Shown here: piece after piece, positions 12,587 to 12,718 of the stretch
How positions within the stretch are numbered: position 1 is the stretch's first letter
Layout of the letters: each line of letters opens with the position of its first letter
Assembly (NCBI GenBank): GCA_934394515.1
Contig: CAKRRU010000073.1
Span: forward strand, 1 to 12,718
Direction of reading: 5' to 3'
DNA: 12,718 bases
Origin: an uncultured Acetatifactor sp.
GTDB lineage: Bacteria; Bacillota; Clostridia; Lachnospirales; Lachnospiraceae
The notes under the pieces: generated by a model
Told to the model about the DNA's origin: nothing
Database searches by the model: none
What the model saw: the letters and a program-made list of their open reading frames with translations, nothing else
Translations under genes and position numbers: made by a program

Positions 12587-12689
12587 CATGGAAATGCATA
12601 AGTAAAACGAATATCTAATATAAGTTGCGCTTATGAAATAAGAACAAATCATTCACAAATCTTATTAAATGAACACAGGAGGAGAGAAA

Positions 12690-12718
12690 ATGGGACAGAT
12701 TATTGGTGAAGGCATTAC
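12690..12718 (+). CDS. guaB: Start of IMP dehydrogenase (3' truncated by window)
   Basis: Only nine full codons and two bases are present, reading MGQIIGEGI and then a Thr codon (ACN). An AGGAGGAG ribosome binding site lies 5-6 nt upstream, and a consensus promoter about 100 nt upstream supports a real, well-expressed gene. The N-terminus matches my memory of clostridial IMP dehydrogenases, which begin with an MGxIIGEGITFDDV-type sequence. That enzyme oxidises IMP to XMP, the committed step of guanine nucleotide synthesis. The call rests on ten residues and could be wrong. Confidence 0.6.

Noticed and set aside
12593..12689. Purine riboswitch in the guaB leader
   Set aside because: I could not find the conserved loop and junction bases of the purine aptamer, and the leader is too short and AT-rich for a complete aptamer plus expression platform.
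1..12718. Defence system, prophage or mobile element
   Set aside because: No integrase, transposase, nuclease, toxin-antitoxin pair, terminal repeats or CRISPR repeats were seen. The gene content is housekeeping and sporulation.

Overview
The window looks like a chromosomal segment of an endospore-forming anaerobic Firmicute. Clostridia, probably family Lachnospiraceae, is my best guess. The basis is the spoIIA operon and spoVA genes, strong AGGAGG-type ribosome binding sites, TTG starts, moderate GC and protein sequences that read like that family. The species cannot be named from the sequence. I saw no phage, IS element, CRISPR array, tRNA or rRNA.

Layout: (1) 1-3975, a forward run holding the 3' end of valS, folC, an unlabelled 49-codon gene overlapping the end of folC, and a zinc-ribbon/TPR membrane protein. 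It closes with a terminator at 4019-4057. (2) 4095-5858, the spoIIAA-spoIIAB-sigF operon, the partner-switching module that makes forespore sigma F. (3) 5859-8799, a membrane-anchored GH25 muramidase-like gene, a perfect 15-bp hairpin, and two tandem PPP-type metallophosphatases. (4) 8796-9305, a reverse-strand hotdog acyl-CoA thioesterase whose stop codon overlaps that of the second phosphatase. (5) 9464-10673, spoVAB then spoVAA behind a plausible forespore (sigma G-like) promoter. (6) 10678-11439, a reverse-strand membrane protein of unknown role, ending 4 nt from spoVAA. (7) 11440-11942, a gene-poor divergent region with short direct repeats and a palindrome over a candidate promoter. (8) 11943-12437, a small two-helix membrane protein with a clear terminator. 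(9) A consensus promoter, a leader, and the first ten residues of what reads as guaB (IMP dehydrogenase).

How they fit: in Bacillus subtilis the spoVA operon directly follows spoIIA, in the order AA-AB-AC onward. Here the two loci are still close, but about 3.6 kb of other genes lies between sigF and spoVAB. The first two spoVA genes are in reversed order, and spoVAC onward is absent from the next 2 kb. SpoIIAB and sigma F, which bind each other, each carry an insertion relative to the B. subtilis proteins. These points, plus the tandem phosphatases with a divergent second metal motif, are the most interesting parts. I did not find a clearly new multi-gene system. Most of the window is core metabolism and sporulation.
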